DNA of 64,000 bases from contig NZ_PTJA01000005.1 in assembly GCF_002934545.1 (NCBI RefSeq), positions 124,001 to 188,000 on the forward strand, given 5' to 3'. The translations under genes were made by a program, and so were the position numbers. This document shows positions 26,945 through 36,221 of the stretch, piece after piece. The notes under the pieces are model-generated. The model saw only the letters and a list, made by a program, of their open reading frames with translations. It was not told the DNA's origin and ran no database searches. Origin of the DNA: Lacrimispora xylanisolvens (lineage in GTDB: Bacteria > Bacillota > Clostridia > Lachnospirales > Lachnospiraceae). Position 1 is the stretch's first letter; every line of letters begins with the position of its first letter.

Positions 26945-27847
26945 TTATCCCTCGCCTCCCAGCAGATCTGCGATCACGTATCCCAGAAGTGCCAGTGCAA
27001 TTCCTCCCAACAGCTCATATATTGCCACGGTTTTCCACGGCACATCCCAAAGAATAACAAAGGGAGAAGAAATCACAAGACCAATGATCACCCGGTACAT
27101 CTGATGCTCATAACGGGTCAGAAGCTGCTCCACCACTCTGGCAAACAGAAGAACGCCTGTCAGCATACCCAGAAAATATGGGAACAACACCATAACATTT
27201 TTCATAAGACCTTGAAAATCAAGAGCACAGGCTGCCCGGATACAGGCATTATTGGTCTGCAAAACAGGCTCATAAAAGCCCAGCATCATCATGATCATGG
27301 ACCCGCTTACCCCTGGCACGATCATAGTGGCTGCTGCAAGAAGCCCCACTGCAAAAAGAGTAACTACCCAGTATTTCCCCGATGATAAATATGCCGCACC
27401 GGAAGCCATGGCAAATCCTTCTCCGCTATGGCCGGAAGCGATCGCTGTTTCAGCCACATATGTAATGAGGATTACGATGCCGCATGTGATTCCAGCAGTT
27501 ATAATTCCTTTCCATAAGTCATTTTTTTCTCCAGAAAAAGCTTTGCGGCCAAGAGCCGGAAGACCGCCTCCGATTAGTCCCAGAAACGATAGTTTCGTCT
27601 GAAGAGGATATGTATGAAACAGATATTCAAACACCAGTGACAAAAAAATGATGCCTGCAACTGCACCAATTCCATAAGGAAGAAGGATCCTTATACTTTT
27701 TACCGGCTCTTTAAAAAGCCGGTTTACCGCATGGATGATCTTATCATAGACACCCATGGTAATGGCCAATACTCCTCCGCTGATGCCCGGCAGAATATTT
27801 GCCACACCAATAATTAAACCTTTTAAAAGCTCACCGATATACTTCAA
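26945..27847 (-). CDS. popT: DUF368 membrane protein, PopT-type undecaprenyl-phosphate transporter
   Basis: 300 residues with about 8 hydrophobic segments. The family signature VANILPGISGGVLAITMG is at residues 16-33, and an equivalent IVPGVSGSMIMMMLG lies in the second half, reflecting an internal duplication. DUF368 proteins have been reported as carriers that return undecaprenyl phosphate across the membrane for reuse in wall synthesis. The assignment rests on that signature. It is followed by no co-directional partner except possibly the HAD gene upstream, 27 bases away. Confidence 0.88.
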   Translation of the reverse strand: MKYIGELLKGLIIGVANILPGISGGVLAITMGVYDKIIHAVNRLFKEPVKSIRILLPYGIGAVAGIIFLSLVFEYLFHTYPLQTKLSFLGLIGGGLPALGRKAFSGEKNDLWKGIITAGITCGIVILITYVAETAIASGHSGEGFAMASGAAYLSSGKYWVVTLFAVGLLAAATMIVPGVSGSMIMMMLGFYEPVLQTNNACIRAACALDFQGLMKNVMVLFPYFLGMLTGVLLFARVVEQLLTRYEHQMYRVIIGLVISSPFVILWDVPWKTVAIYELLGGIALALLGYVIADLLGGEG

Positions 27848-27874
27848 GCAATTCCTCCTGCATTAATCCGTATA

Positions 27875-28525
27875 TCAAATCCTATGCACTTTTACTGCTT
27901 CTAATACGTCTTTTACCGTATTCAGCTTATAATCTGCAAGACTCTGGTCAAATCCATATCTTGTATCAATGACTGCCGCTATTTTAAGCCCTGCCCGGTG
28001 TGCTGCCGTTATCCCAATGGTGGAATCCTCTACTGCCAGACATTCCCCGGGCTCTAATTTCAGCTGCCCGGCTGTATATAAATAGATCTCTGGATCAGGT
28101 TTGCTCTTTTTAAACTGTTCTCCGCTGACCACAGCTTCAAAATAGTCCCGGATTCCATTTTCCTCAAGAACACGTTCCACCAGTTCTAAATGGGTGGAAG
28201 AAGCTAGAGCCAGACGAAAACCAGCATCTTTCAGCTGTTTTAATGTATCAGTTACCTCCGGCCGGTAAATGTTTCGGTAATCTATTTCACTATAGATATC
28301 TCTCTGCCGGAACTCATTCCTTAACTCTTCCCAGGTCTGCCCATTGGAAACAACCCTCTCCACTACTTCCCAGCACTCCTGCTTTGTTGCTCCAACCAAA
28401 GGATACAGATCCTCCAGTTTTACATCTGGATTTTTCTTTTTGGCAAATTCCAGCTGATATTCCAGATATACACCCTCGCTGTCAATAATAACGCCATCCA
28501 TATCAAATATCACTGCCTTAATCAT
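27875..28525 (-). CDS. HAD-family hydrolase (beta-phosphoglucomutase-like)
   Basis: 216 residues, HAD subfamily IA with a helical cap. Motif I is VIFDMDGVIIDSE at residues 4-16, motif II Ser in LALASSTHLE, motif III Lys in KKSKPDPEIY, and motif IV CLAVEDSTIGI. Such enzymes dephosphorylate sugar phosphates or interconvert phosphoglucose; the substrate is not readable. The frame opens further upstream, but GAGGAG sits properly before the ATG at 28525. It probably shares a transcript with popT. Confidence 0.88.
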   Translation of the reverse strand: MIKAVIFDMDGVIIDSEGVYLEYQLEFAKKKNPDVKLEDLYPLVGATKQECWEVVERVVSNGQTWEELRNEFRQRDIYSEIDYRNIYRPEVTDTLKQLKDAGFRLALASSTHLELVERVLEENGIRDYFEAVVSGEQFKKSKPDPEIYLYTAGQLKLEPGECLAVEDSTIGITAAHRAGLKIAAVIDTRYGFDQSLADYKLNTVKDVLEAVKVHRI

Positions 28526-28605
28526 AATTCTCTCCTCTGTATTCATTCTGATTAAGACCATACGACAGTAAAAGGTATCTTGTCAAGTCAAAGTTCATAA
28601 GAGAT

Positions 28606-28642
28606 GGCCGGAAAAGGCTCTTCTTTACCGCCCCTTCCGGCC
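28606..28642 (-). terminator. Hairpin after the amidase gene
   Basis: GGCCGGAA pairs with TTCCGGCC, with further pairing inside. It is 12 bases past the amidase stop. The T-run is poor, so it may only slow or partly terminate transcription. Confidence 0.5.
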
Positions 28643-28654
28643 TGTTTCCCCGAC

Positions 28655-29437
28655 TCAATACACAGCCGGGCGTTTCACCATAAATGTGTTATGCCCCAGC
28701 TGCCTGAGAGCCTGCTCCATTTTAACAGCATTGTCCATATTTCGGAATGCACCGACTCGAACCTTATATAAACCATCTTCATAAACTACGAAAGCCGGAA
28801 ATCCCTGGGATTTCAGCATATTGACCTGGTCCTCTGCCAGAGAGCGCACCCGGAACGCACCCGTCTGTATCTGATAGTACTCAACCTGATTTTCTTCCTG
28901 CTGCTGAATGGTATTTAAAATACCAGTAGCAATTGCCTGGGCTATCTCATCAAAGTGATCGTCAAAAAGATAATTATCCGCTTCATTATCTATAAACCCA
29001 ACCTCTATTAAGACAGATGGAATCTTTGTTCTTCTCAACACTACAAGCCCCGGACGCTCCACAGTTCCTAAATTGGTGAAGCCCATTGCTGCAAGTGCTT
29101 CTCCGATATTCGCTCCAAGCATTCCCTCAATGCCTTTGTTTTCAAAAACAACCGTTTCGACTCCCGATCCTGTTCCTGGAACCGGCATGGCATTCCGGTG
29201 AATGGAGACGAATAAATCTGCTTCTGCATCATTGGCCATCATGGCTTTTTCCAGGGGTGTATTATAGGTATCGTCAGTTCTTGTATACCTGACATCAACT
29301 CCGTTGTCTGCCAGGATTTTCCCAACAGCTAACGCAAGTTTTAAGTTATCATCTTTTTCCTGCCGCCCATTATAGACTGCACCCGGGTCCGCACCGCCGT
29401 GACCGGCATCTATTACCACGATCTTTCTCTCAGCCAA
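28655..29437 (-). CDS. N-acetylmuramoyl-L-alanine amidase with C-terminal SPOR domain
   Basis: About 260 residues. The amidase-3 domain (1-180) has zinc ligands in VVIDAGHGG, the Glu of the GRQEKDDN region and FVSIHRNA, and the catalytic Glu in SVLIEVGFIDN. The SPOR domain (about 190-260, YYQIQTGAFRVRS) binds denuded glycan. It cleaves the lactyl-amide bond of peptidoglycan. No signal peptide is present. An upstream GTG at 29455 would place the AAGGAG inside the gene. The TTG at 29437, 8 bases after AAGGAG, is preferred. It resembles sporulation amidases of the CwlC/CwlD kind. Confidence 0.88.
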   Translation of the reverse strand: MAERKIVVIDAGHGGADPGAVYNGRQEKDDNLKLALAVGKILADNGVDVRYTRTDDTYNTPLEKAMMANDAEADLFVSIHRNAMPVPGTGSGVETVVFENKGIEGMLGANIGEALAAMGFTNLGTVERPGLVVLRRTKIPSVLIEVGFIDNEADNYLFDDHFDEIAQAIATGILNTIQQQEENQVEYYQIQTGAFRVRSLAEDQVNMLKSQGFPAFVVYEDGLYKVRVGAFRNMDNAVKMEQALRQLGHNTFMVKRPAVY

Positions 29438-29517
29438 AAGAAAAACTCCTTTCACATACCTCTATTCTATAAAGTATGTAAAAGAAGTGTTCTCCGTACC
29501 ATATTTCAGACTATGAT

Positions 29518-29973
29518 TTATTCATTTTCTCCTAATTCTGCCATAACATCCACTCCCCTTGGACCAACCGGTGTGGAAAAGACAATCTGAGTACTGGTCT
29601 TTCCGTATTTCTGGAGCTGTCCGATGAAAATATCCAGCTCCATGGTGCTTTGAAATGCCACCTTAATCAGCATGGAATAATCTCCGGTAACGCAGTTGCA
29701 TTCCAGCACATTGGGTATGGAATCCATGTAGGAATAAAACTGGATTTTATCAAGAGGTGATACATCCAGATTTACAAAAGCAATGATATGGTATCCCAGC
29801 TTCATGGGGTCCACTGACGCATGGTACCCGGTAATGATTTTTTCCCGCTCCAGCTTTTCAATTCTGGAGGAAACAGCAGGCGAGGACAAAAAGGTATTTT
29901 CTGCTATGTTTTTTAAAGATGCCCGTGCGTTCTTCTGCAGTGTCTGCACTATTTTCTTATCAATATCGTCCAT
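29518..29973 (-). CDS. Lrp/AsnC-family transcriptional regulator
   Basis: 151 residues. The N-terminal winged HTH reads DIDKKIVQTLQKNARASL and SPAVSSRIEKLE. The C-terminal RAM/ligand domain (about 65-145) includes VTGDYSMLIKVAF. Lrp-type proteins sense amino acids and control their metabolism. It sits just downstream of dapL but is separated by a strong terminator, so it is a separate unit. AAGGAGGAAG precedes the ATG. Confidence 0.9.
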   Translation of the reverse strand: MDDIDKKIVQTLQKNARASLKNIAENTFLSSPAVSSRIEKLEREKIITGYHASVDPMKLGYHIIAFVNLDVSPLDKIQFYSYMDSIPNVLECNCVTGDYSMLIKVAFQSTMELDIFIGQLQKYGKTSTQIVFSTPVGPRGVDVMAELGENE

Positions 29974-29993
29974 ATCTTCCTCCTTGAATTAAA

Positions 29994-30034
29994 AAAAGCG
30001 CCAGTACCACTAAAGTACTGAACGCTTTTGTTCT
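29994..30034 (-). terminator. Intrinsic terminator of the glnA-dapL operon
   Basis: On the minus strand AAAAGCG...AGTAC pairs with GTACT...CGCTTTT, followed by TTTTAATTC. It lies between the dapL stop and the Lrp gene. Confidence 0.8.
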
Positions 30035-30107
30035 AACAAATTAAGCTTAAACCTTATTAATCTTTTCTTATCAATATCATAACCAATTATCAAATACTTG
30101 TCAACGT

Positions 30108-31337
30108 TTATTTTATTAAGGATGGCATCTTTTTCATCCGTTCAATGGCTTCCACTGTATTTTCATAGGTACCAAATGCTGTAAGGCGGAAGTAACCTTC
30201 TCCGCTGGGACCAAATCCGCTTCCAGGAGTTCCCACAACGCTGGCTTCCTCTAAAAGCCGGTCAAAGAAGTCCCAGGAAGTCATTCCTTCCGGTACCCGC
30301 AGCCAGATATAAGGCGCATTCACACCTCCATATACTTCACAGCCAGCTTCTTTTAATCCGTCATAGATCACCTTTGCATTTCTCATGTAATAGGCCACCT
30401 GTTCTTTTAACTGAGCCTTACCTTCTTTGGAATAAACCGCTGTTCCAGCCTTCTGAATGATGTAGGGAGCACCGTTAAACTTGGTTCCGTGGCGTCTTGC
30501 CCATAAAGAATGAAGCATGACTCCGCCTCTTACCAGAGATTTGGGGATCACAGTAAAGCCAAGACGTACACCGGTAAAACCGGCATTTTTGGAAAATGAG
30601 CGGAATTCAATGGCGCAGGTATTGGCCCCTTCTATCTCATAGATGGAGTGCGGCACATCATCCTGAGCAATGTATGATTCATAGGCGGCGTCATAAAGTA
30701 TGACTGCACCTGTCTCATTGGCATAATCCACCCATACCTTTAACTGATCTCTGGTGAGAGTGGTTCCGGTGGGATTATTGGGAACACATAAGTAAATAAG
30801 ATCTGGAGTTTCCTCTGGAAGTTCTGGAATAAAATGATTCTCAGCGGTACATGGCATGTAAATAACATTGCTCCATTTCCCTGTGGTTTCATCATATTCA
30901 CCGGTTCTTCCAGCCATGACATTGGAATCCACATAAACAGGATAAACAGGATCACAGACAGCGATTTTACAGTTCTGATCGAAAATTTCCTGAATATTTC
31001 CGCAGTCACTCTTCGCTCCGTCGGATACAAATATTTCATCTGCTGTGATCTCACATCCTCTTGGAATGTAATCTTCACTGGCAATCAGTTCTCTTAAAAA
31101 ACCATAACCAAGATCCGGTGCATATCCGTGAAACGTTCCCGCTTCCCCCATCTCATCCACTGCTCCATGAAGCTCCTCAATAATTGCCGGTGCAATGGGC
31201 TGGGTTACGTCACCAATTCCAAGACGAATCACCTTTTTATCGGGATTTGCCTCTATATAAGCACTGACCTTTTTCGCAATGGTGGAAAACAGATAACTTC
31301 CAGGTAATTTTAAGTAGTTTTCATTGATCTTAACCAT
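30108..31337 (-). CDS. dapL: LL-diaminopimelate aminotransferase
   Basis: 409 residues, PLP-dependent fold type I. It begins with the DapL-typical NENYLKLPGSYLFSTIAKK. The PLP lysine lies in FRSFSKNAGFTGVRLGF, and the Asn/Asp of the cofactor site lie in PNNPTG and LYDAAYESYI. It converts tetrahydrodipicolinate to LL-DAP in one step, bypassing succinylated or acetylated intermediates. dapF starts 15 bases upstream, so the two consecutive DAP steps are co-transcribed. Confidence 0.95.
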   Translation of the reverse strand: MVKINENYLKLPGSYLFSTIAKKVSAYIEANPDKKVIRLGIGDVTQPIAPAIIEELHGAVDEMGEAGTFHGYAPDLGYGFLRELIASEDYIPRGCEITADEIFVSDGAKSDCGNIQEIFDQNCKIAVCDPVYPVYVDSNVMAGRTGEYDETTGKWSNVIYMPCTAENHFIPELPEETPDLIYLCVPNNPTGTTLTRDQLKVWVDYANETGAVILYDAAYESYIAQDDVPHSIYEIEGANTCAIEFRSFSKNAGFTGVRLGFTVIPKSLVRGGVMLHSLWARRHGTKFNGAPYIIQKAGTAVYSKEGKAQLKEQVAYYMRNAKVIYDGLKEAGCEVYGGVNAPYIWLRVPEGMTSWDFFDRLLEEASVVGTPGSGFGPSGEGYFRLTAFGTYENTVEAIERMKKMPSLIK

Positions 31338-31352
31338 AGGTTCCTCCTGTTT

Positions 31353-32165
31353 TTAAAGATTATTTATGTCCAACTCTCCTGCAAACACTTCCACAGCAGG
31401 ACCTGTCATAAATACGTGACCGCTTCCCTCTCTGTCCCAGTGAATCGTTAAGTTGCCGCCTTTTAATGAAACCTTCACCGTATTGCCGGTGCGTCCGCAA
31501 AGCGCCGAAGCAACTGCACTGGCTGTTGCTCCAGTCCCGCATGCCCAGGTCTCTCCGCTTCCTCTCTCCCACACCCGCATGCGGATGTGCTCCGGACTTA
31601 CAACCTGAATAAATTCAGAGTTGGTACGTTCCGGAAAACGCTTATGATGTTCAAACCCAGGTCCAATTGCCTCTAAATCCAGGCTGTCAATGTCATCCAT
31701 ATAATAAACTGCATGGGGATTGCCCATGGAAATTCCAATAAACTCATAATCCGTGCCATTCACACAAATAGGCTCCGATACCTGGCTTGTCACTTCCGGG
31801 ATCCCCATATCAACCGTTAAAAGGACTGCTTTCCCATCTTCCTCAGTCACTTTTAAATGCTTGATTCCAGCTGCCGTTTCCACATCAAACTCTGTCTTTT
31901 CCACCAGATGATGATCGAACACATATTTACCCACACAGCGGATCCCATTGCCGCACATGGGGCTCTCTGAACCGTCAGCGTTAAACATGCGCATACGGCA
32001 GTCTGCCACTTTAGACGGGCAGATCAGAATCAGACCGTCCGATCCGATTCCAAAATGCCGGTCACTGACTTTTTTTGAAAGCTCTGCAGGATCCTCAACG
32101 GATTCCTCAAAACAGTTGATATACACATAATCGTTTCCGATTCCCTGCATCTTTGTAAATTTCAT
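31353..32165 (-). CDS. dapF: Diaminopimelate epimerase (canonical copy)
   Basis: 270 residues, pyridoxal-independent epimerase that converts LL-DAP to meso-DAP for peptidoglycan and lysine. Both catalytic cysteines are present: SPMCGNGIRCVGKY (about residue 72) and GSGETWACGTGATASA (about residue 218). Substrate residues QGIGNDYVYI, NPHAVYY and ERTNSEF are also intact. This is the working copy, in contrast with the second DapF-like gene at 50298. It sits between the ANTAR regulator and dapL. Confidence 0.95.
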   Translation of the reverse strand: MKFTKMQGIGNDYVYINCFEESVEDPAELSKKVSDRHFGIGSDGLILICPSKVADCRMRMFNADGSESPMCGNGIRCVGKYVFDHHLVEKTEFDVETAAGIKHLKVTEEDGKAVLLTVDMGIPEVTSQVSEPICVNGTDYEFIGISMGNPHAVYYMDDIDSLDLEAIGPGFEHHKRFPERTNSEFIQVVSPEHIRMRVWERGSGETWACGTGATASAVASALCGRTGNTVKVSLKGGNLTIHWDREGSGHVFMTGPAVEVFAGELDINNL

Positions 32166-32180
32166 CTTAATCCCCCACTG

Positions 32181-32729
32181 TTAAATATTAATAAGGCTCA
32201 TGATCATCTGTGCAGTCTCCACCATGTTGGTTCCGCTGTCCATACTGCATTTTTGAATGTAACGGTGCGCTTCTGCTTCTGTCATATGATTCCGTTCCAT
32301 TAAAAGTTCCTTGGCCTGCTTAATCAGCTCCTGCTCTTCTCCGCTTCGTTCCTTCGGCTGACTCTTTAACTTCTTCCGCCTTTTTGCCAGAGACTCCATC
32401 ATCATCTCCAAGGTGCTTAAAAGATCCTGAACCTTTAAAGGCAGACCAAGACAGACCACATCATCCGGTGCCTTGCCGCTCCACTGGCTGGGAGACGCTA
32501 CCAGAAGCATGGGCATCCCTTTGGGAAGACATTCATAAAGCTCCTGATATACCATATCTGCAAACCTGCATCCGCATACTACAATTCCGCTGCCCAGCTC
32601 ATCTGCGCTGTTTACCGTCTGAGCGCCGGAGGTGCAGACTGCCGAGACCGTAAAGCCGTTTTTCATAAGAATATTCTTTATATTTTTCGCATCCTCTGCT
32701 TTTGAAAATGCCACAATCACATTGGTCAA
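32181..32729 (-). CDS. ANTAR-domain antiterminator with pseudo-receiver (NitR-like)
   Basis: 182 residues. The N-terminal 110 residues look like a response-regulator receiver, but the phospho-acceptor region reads SGIVVCGCRF with no aspartate, so phosphorylation is unlikely. A short linker leads to a C-terminal ANTAR domain (about 125-182: LMERNHMTEAEAHRYIQKCSMD), which binds tandem RNA hairpins and prevents termination. Similar proteins sit beside glnA in other clostridia. It starts with TTG after GGAGG, 42 bases below glnA. The glnA leader is the likely target. Confidence 0.88.
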   Translation of the reverse strand: MTNVIVAFSKAEDAKNIKNILMKNGFTVSAVCTSGAQTVNSADELGSGIVVCGCRFADMVYQELYECLPKGMPMLLVASPSQWSGKAPDDVVCLGLPLKVQDLLSTLEMMMESLAKRRKKLKSQPKERSGEEQELIKQAKELLMERNHMTEAEAHRYIQKCSMDSGTNMVETAQMIMSLINI

Positions 32730-32771
32730 ACACTCTCACCTCCAGATAACAGTATCAGGGAACGGGATCTA

Positions 32772-34109
32772 TCAATACTTGTATAAGTATTCTTCCACTT
32801 CCCAGTCCGTTACCTGCGCACGGAACATACGCCATTCAGCTTCCTTTGCCTCTAAGTATTTGGTATAAATGTGCTCGCCCAGCACTTCCTTCATAAACTC
32901 ATCCTTACGGAACATTTCAATGGCCTCTCCCAGAGTTTCCGGAAGCTGCTCAATTCCTTTTGAAGCCATCTCCTCTACCGACATGGAATAACCATTGCAG
33001 TCCACGCTTTCCGGCGGAGTCATCTTCTTCTCAATTCCGTCAAGACCTGCTGCCAGACAGGCTGCAAGTGCCAGATAGGGATTTACCGCAGAATCCGGGC
33101 TGCGCAGCTCGATGCGTGTACTTTCTCCTCTCGCACAGGGAATCTTAATCATAGAGCTTCGATTGGACCGGGCTGACCATGCCACATAAACCGGAGCATC
33201 ATATCCGGGAACAAGACGTTTGTAGGAATTGACAAGAGGATTGGTTAAAATAGTCATTCCCTGCATATGGTGAAGAATGCCTGCCATAAACTGGTAAGCC
33301 GTCTGGCTTAATCCCAGCTTATCTTCCGGATCTTCAAACATATTCTTACCTGATAAATCAGAAAGGGACATGTTAATGTGCATTCCGGAACCATTGACAC
33401 CAGCCTTGGGTTTTGGCATAAAGGTGGCATGAAGACCGTGGCGCTTTGCAATTGCCTTAACAGCCATCTTAAATGTCATGATGTTATCAGCCGTCACCAT
33501 ACCTTCTGCATACTGAAAATCAATCTCATGCTGACCCGGGGCGATCTCGTGGTGGGATGCCTCGATCATAAAGCCCATCTCTTCCAGAGTGAGGATCATG
33601 TCTCTGCGGACATTCTCCGCCTGGTCAATGGGGGCTACATCAAAATAGCCTGCCATTTCATGGGTATCTGTGGTGGGCTGCCCTTCCTCATCCATGTGAA
33701 AAAGGAAAAATTCGCATTCCGGACCTGCATGAAATACAAACCCCATATCACTTGCTTTTTTTAATACTTTTTTCATTACAAACCGGGGATCTCCTTCAAA
33801 AGGAGTCTGGTCCGGGCAGTGTACATCGCACATCAGCCTTGCAACTTTCCCCTGCTGGGGACGCCATGGGAATATCTCAAAGGTATCCAGATCCGGATAG
33901 AGATACATATCAGATTCTTCACTTCTTACAAAGCCCTCTATGGAAGAACCATCAAACATACAGCGGTTATCCAGGGCTTTTCCCAGCATATTCTTTGTGA
34001 TTGCAACATTTTTTAACATGCCGAATATATCGGTAAACTGAAGACGGATAAATTCCACATCTTCTTCTTCCACAATGCGGAAAATATCTTCTTTGCTGTA
34101 CTTGCTCAT
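32772..34109 (-). CDS. glnA: Glutamine synthetase, type I
   Basis: 445 residues. The N-terminal beta-grasp domain is followed by the catalytic barrel: DGSSIEGF, the metal-binding Glu in [12 protein letters not shown], the ATP-site region [17 protein letters not shown], and the Arg/Glu set in [13 protein letters not shown]. It makes glutamine from glutamate and ammonia, the main nitrogen entry point. An upstream ATG at 34130 exists; AGGAG 8 bases before the ATG at 34109 decides the start. It heads an apparent operon with the ANTAR regulator, dapF and dapL. Confidence 0.95.
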   Translation of the reverse strand: MSKYSKEDIFRIVEEEDVEFIRLQFTDIFGMLKNVAITKNMLGKALDNRCMFDGSSIEGFVRSEESDMYLYPDLDTFEIFPWRPQQGKVARLMCDVHCPDQTPFEGDPRFVMKKVLKKASDMGFVFHAGPECEFFLFHMDEEGQPTTDTHEMAGYFDVAPIDQAENVRRDMILTLEEMGFMIEASHHEIAPGQHEIDFQYAEGMVTADNIMTFKMAVKAIAKRHGLHATFMPKPKAGVNGSGMHINMSLSDLSGKNMFEDPEDKLGLSQTAYQFMAGILHHMQGMTILTNPLVNSYKRLVPGYDAPVYVAWSARSNRSSMIKIPCARGESTRIELRSPDSAVNPYLALAACLAAGLDGIEKKMTPPESVDCNGYSMSVEEMASKGIEQLPETLGEAIEMFRKDEFMKEVLGEHIYTKYLEAKEAEWRMFRAQVTDWEVEEYLYKY

Positions 34110-34129
34110 AAAACACTCTCCTTTTCTCA

Positions 34130-34292
34130 TGATTGAATAAAGAGCCCCGCCTTATGGGACTCTTTGCCACTTATGCGATCCTTGCAAAGCGTCTCTGCTC
34201 TATGGGGAACGAGGTTCCTGAAGATAATAATACCTGGAAAAAGGGTGGGCAAACACAGCCTCACTTCATGGACCATCTTCGCACCACCCCGT
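34130..34292 (-). promoter_or_regulatory. Structured glnA leader with candidate attenuator hairpins
   Basis: The transcript from about 34297 carries one terminator-like hairpin (34290-34243: GGGGTGG pairing with CCCACCC, then TTTTT). A second hairpin sits near the start codon: AAAGAGTCCC pairs with GGGGCTCTTT around ATAAGGC. Between them CTTTGC can pair with GCAAAG, which overlaps the second hairpin. This arrangement suits control by the ANTAR protein encoded downstream; the exact hexaloops were not proven by eye. Confidence 0.6.
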
Positions 34293-34303
34293 CATATGTG
34301 TAA

Positions 34304-34332
34304 AATATAACAGCTTAAAAAAAATTTGTCAA
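34304..34332 (-). promoter_or_regulatory. Sigma-A promoter of the glnA operon
   Basis: TTGACA (34332-34327, perfect), a 17-base spacer and TATATT (34309-34304). It overlaps the last codons of the P-type ATPase gene. Confidence 0.75.
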
Positions 34333-36206
34333 TGTGTTTTTTCATTCCTGTTTTGATACCGGAGCGCCCGGACTGCATTTAAGATCGCCAGCACAGAAAC
34401 GCCTACATCTCCAAAAACAGCAGCCCACATGGTAGCAATTCCTGCTGCTGAAAGAATCAGAATCAGCACCTTCACACCGATGGCAAAAATAATATTCTGC
34501 TTTACAATTCCCACAGTTTTTCTGGCAATCAGGATTGTATCAACCAATTTCGTAAGCTCATCGGTCATGATTACCACGTCTGCTGCTTCCACGGCTGCAT
34601 CAGAGCCAATCTGCCCCATGGCAATTCCTACATCGGCACGGGCAAGAACCGGTGCATCGTTGATTCCGTCTCCAACAAATGCCAGCGCTGCATCCTTATG
34701 TTTCTTAGTCAGCAGCTCTTCCACCTTACCTACTTTATCACCGGGAAGAAGACCTCCATGAACCTCATCAAGTCCAAGCTTTTCTCCCACCAGTTTTCCA
34801 ACCTCAGGTTTGTCGCCGGTAAGCATCACCAGCTTTTTCACTCCAGCTGCCCTTAAGCCCTTTAAAGCTTGCGGAACATCTTCCCTGATGGTATCTGAAA
34901 TGGTTACACTGCCCAGATACGTGTTCTTATCTGCTATATAAAGCGTTGTTCCTGCCATGGAATCTGCTGCATTTACAGCAATTCCCTGTCTTTCCATGAG
35001 TCTGGCATTCCCAATATAAAGTTCTGTTTCCTTATTCTGTGTATAAACGCTTGTTTTTACTCCAAATCCTGCAATTTCTTCCGCAGCCCCTACCATTGAC
35101 GGATCAAGCGCTTTCCCGTAAGCTTCTTTTACCGAATGGGCAATTGGGTGATTGGAATGAAATTCACCATAGGCAGCAAGCTCTAAGAGCTCTTCTTTTG
35201 TTCCCGCAAGCGGATCCACACTGGTAACCTGGAATTTTCCGGTTGTTAACGTTCCTGTTTTATCAAAAACCACTGTATCCAGATTTGCCATGGCTTCCAG
35301 ATAGTTGCTACCCTTTAACAGAATTCCCTGCCCAGAGGCCGCTCCAAGTCCTCCAAAAAAGCTTAATGGAACGGATATTACCAGTGCACAGGGACAGGAA
35401 ACAACTAAAAAGCTGCAGGCACGGTAAATCCAGGTTCCCCAGTCGCCGGTGAATAAAGGCGGAATAACTCCAAGCATTAAGGCAAGCACTACGACGACTG
35501 GCGTATAGACTCTTGCAAATCTGGTGATAAAGTTTTCTGCCCTGGCCTTTCTCGAGCTGGCGTTCTCCACCAGTTCCAGAATCTTGGCAACCGTGGAATC
35601 ATCAAAAAGTCTGGTAACACGAACCTCCAAAACACCGTTCAGATTGATGGATCCGCTTATAACCGGTTCATTCTCTTTGATCTCCACAGGCATGGATTCC
35701 CCGGTTAATGCTTTGGTATCAAGACTGCTGCTGCCTTTTACCACAACTCCGTCAAGGGGCACTTTTTCTCCTGGCTTTACTACGATGATATCGTCAACTT
35801 CCACCTCATAGGGATCTACCTTCTCCTCCGCTCCATCACGAAGCAGATTGGCATATTCCGGGTTAATGTCCATAAGATCTGTTATGGATTTTCTTGACCT
35901 GTTTACTGCATAATCGTTAAACAGCTCACCGATCTGATAAAACAGCATAACACCCACTGCTTCTTCCAGAGCTCCGATCCCGATTGCACCAAAGGTTGCC
36001 ACTGACATTAAAAAGTTTTCATCAAAGAACTGACCGTTTTTTATATTTCTGACTGCTCGTAAGGGGATATCATAACCTGCAGCCAGGTAAGAGATTATAA
36101 ATAAGATCCAATACCAGAAAACTTTTCCCTCGGCTGCCATGGCAAGAGCAAAGAATACGGCACTTATGACCAGTCTGATTCCCATGATTTTCTGTTTCTT
36201 TGTCAT
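34329..36206 (-). CDS. cadA: Heavy-metal P1B-type ATPase (Zn/Cd/Pb exporter, CadA/ZntA type)
   Basis: 625 residues. It lacks an N-terminal metal-binding domain, which is instead encoded as a separate gene upstream. Visible motifs are TGES in the actuator region, SCPCALVIS (the transmembrane metal site) in mid-protein, DKTGTLTTGK (phosphorylation Asp), the HP pair in HSNHPIAHS, and GDGINDAPVLARADVGIAMG. CPC with this context points to soft divalent cations leaving the cytosol. It is last of the arsR-HMA-ATPase run with 15- and 39-base gaps. Confidence 0.92.
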   Translation of the reverse strand: MTKKQKIMGIRLVISAVFFALAMAAEGKVFWYWILFIISYLAAGYDIPLRAVRNIKNGQFFDENFLMSVATFGAIGIGALEEAVGVMLFYQIGELFNDYAVNRSRKSITDLMDINPEYANLLRDGAEEKVDPYEVEVDDIIVVKPGEKVPLDGVVVKGSSSLDTKALTGESMPVEIKENEPVISGSINLNGVLEVRVTRLFDDSTVAKILELVENASSRKARAENFITRFARVYTPVVVVLALMLGVIPPLFTGDWGTWIYRACSFLVVSCPCALVISVPLSFFGGLGAASGQGILLKGSNYLEAMANLDTVVFDKTGTLTTGKFQVTSVDPLAGTKEELLELAAYGEFHSNHPIAHSVKEAYGKALDPSMVGAAEEIAGFGVKTSVYTQNKETELYIGNARLMERQGIAVNAADSMAGTTLYIADKNTYLGSVTISDTIREDVPQALKGLRAAGVKKLVMLTGDKPEVGKLVGEKLGLDEVHGGLLPGDKVGKVEELLTKKHKDAALAFVGDGINDAPVLARADVGIAMGQIGSDAAVEAADVVIMTDELTKLVDTILIARKTVGIVKQNIIFAIGVKVLILILSAAGIATMWAAVFGDVGVSVLAILNAVRALRYQNRNEKTH

Positions 36207-36221
36207 AACTGCTCCTTTTGC

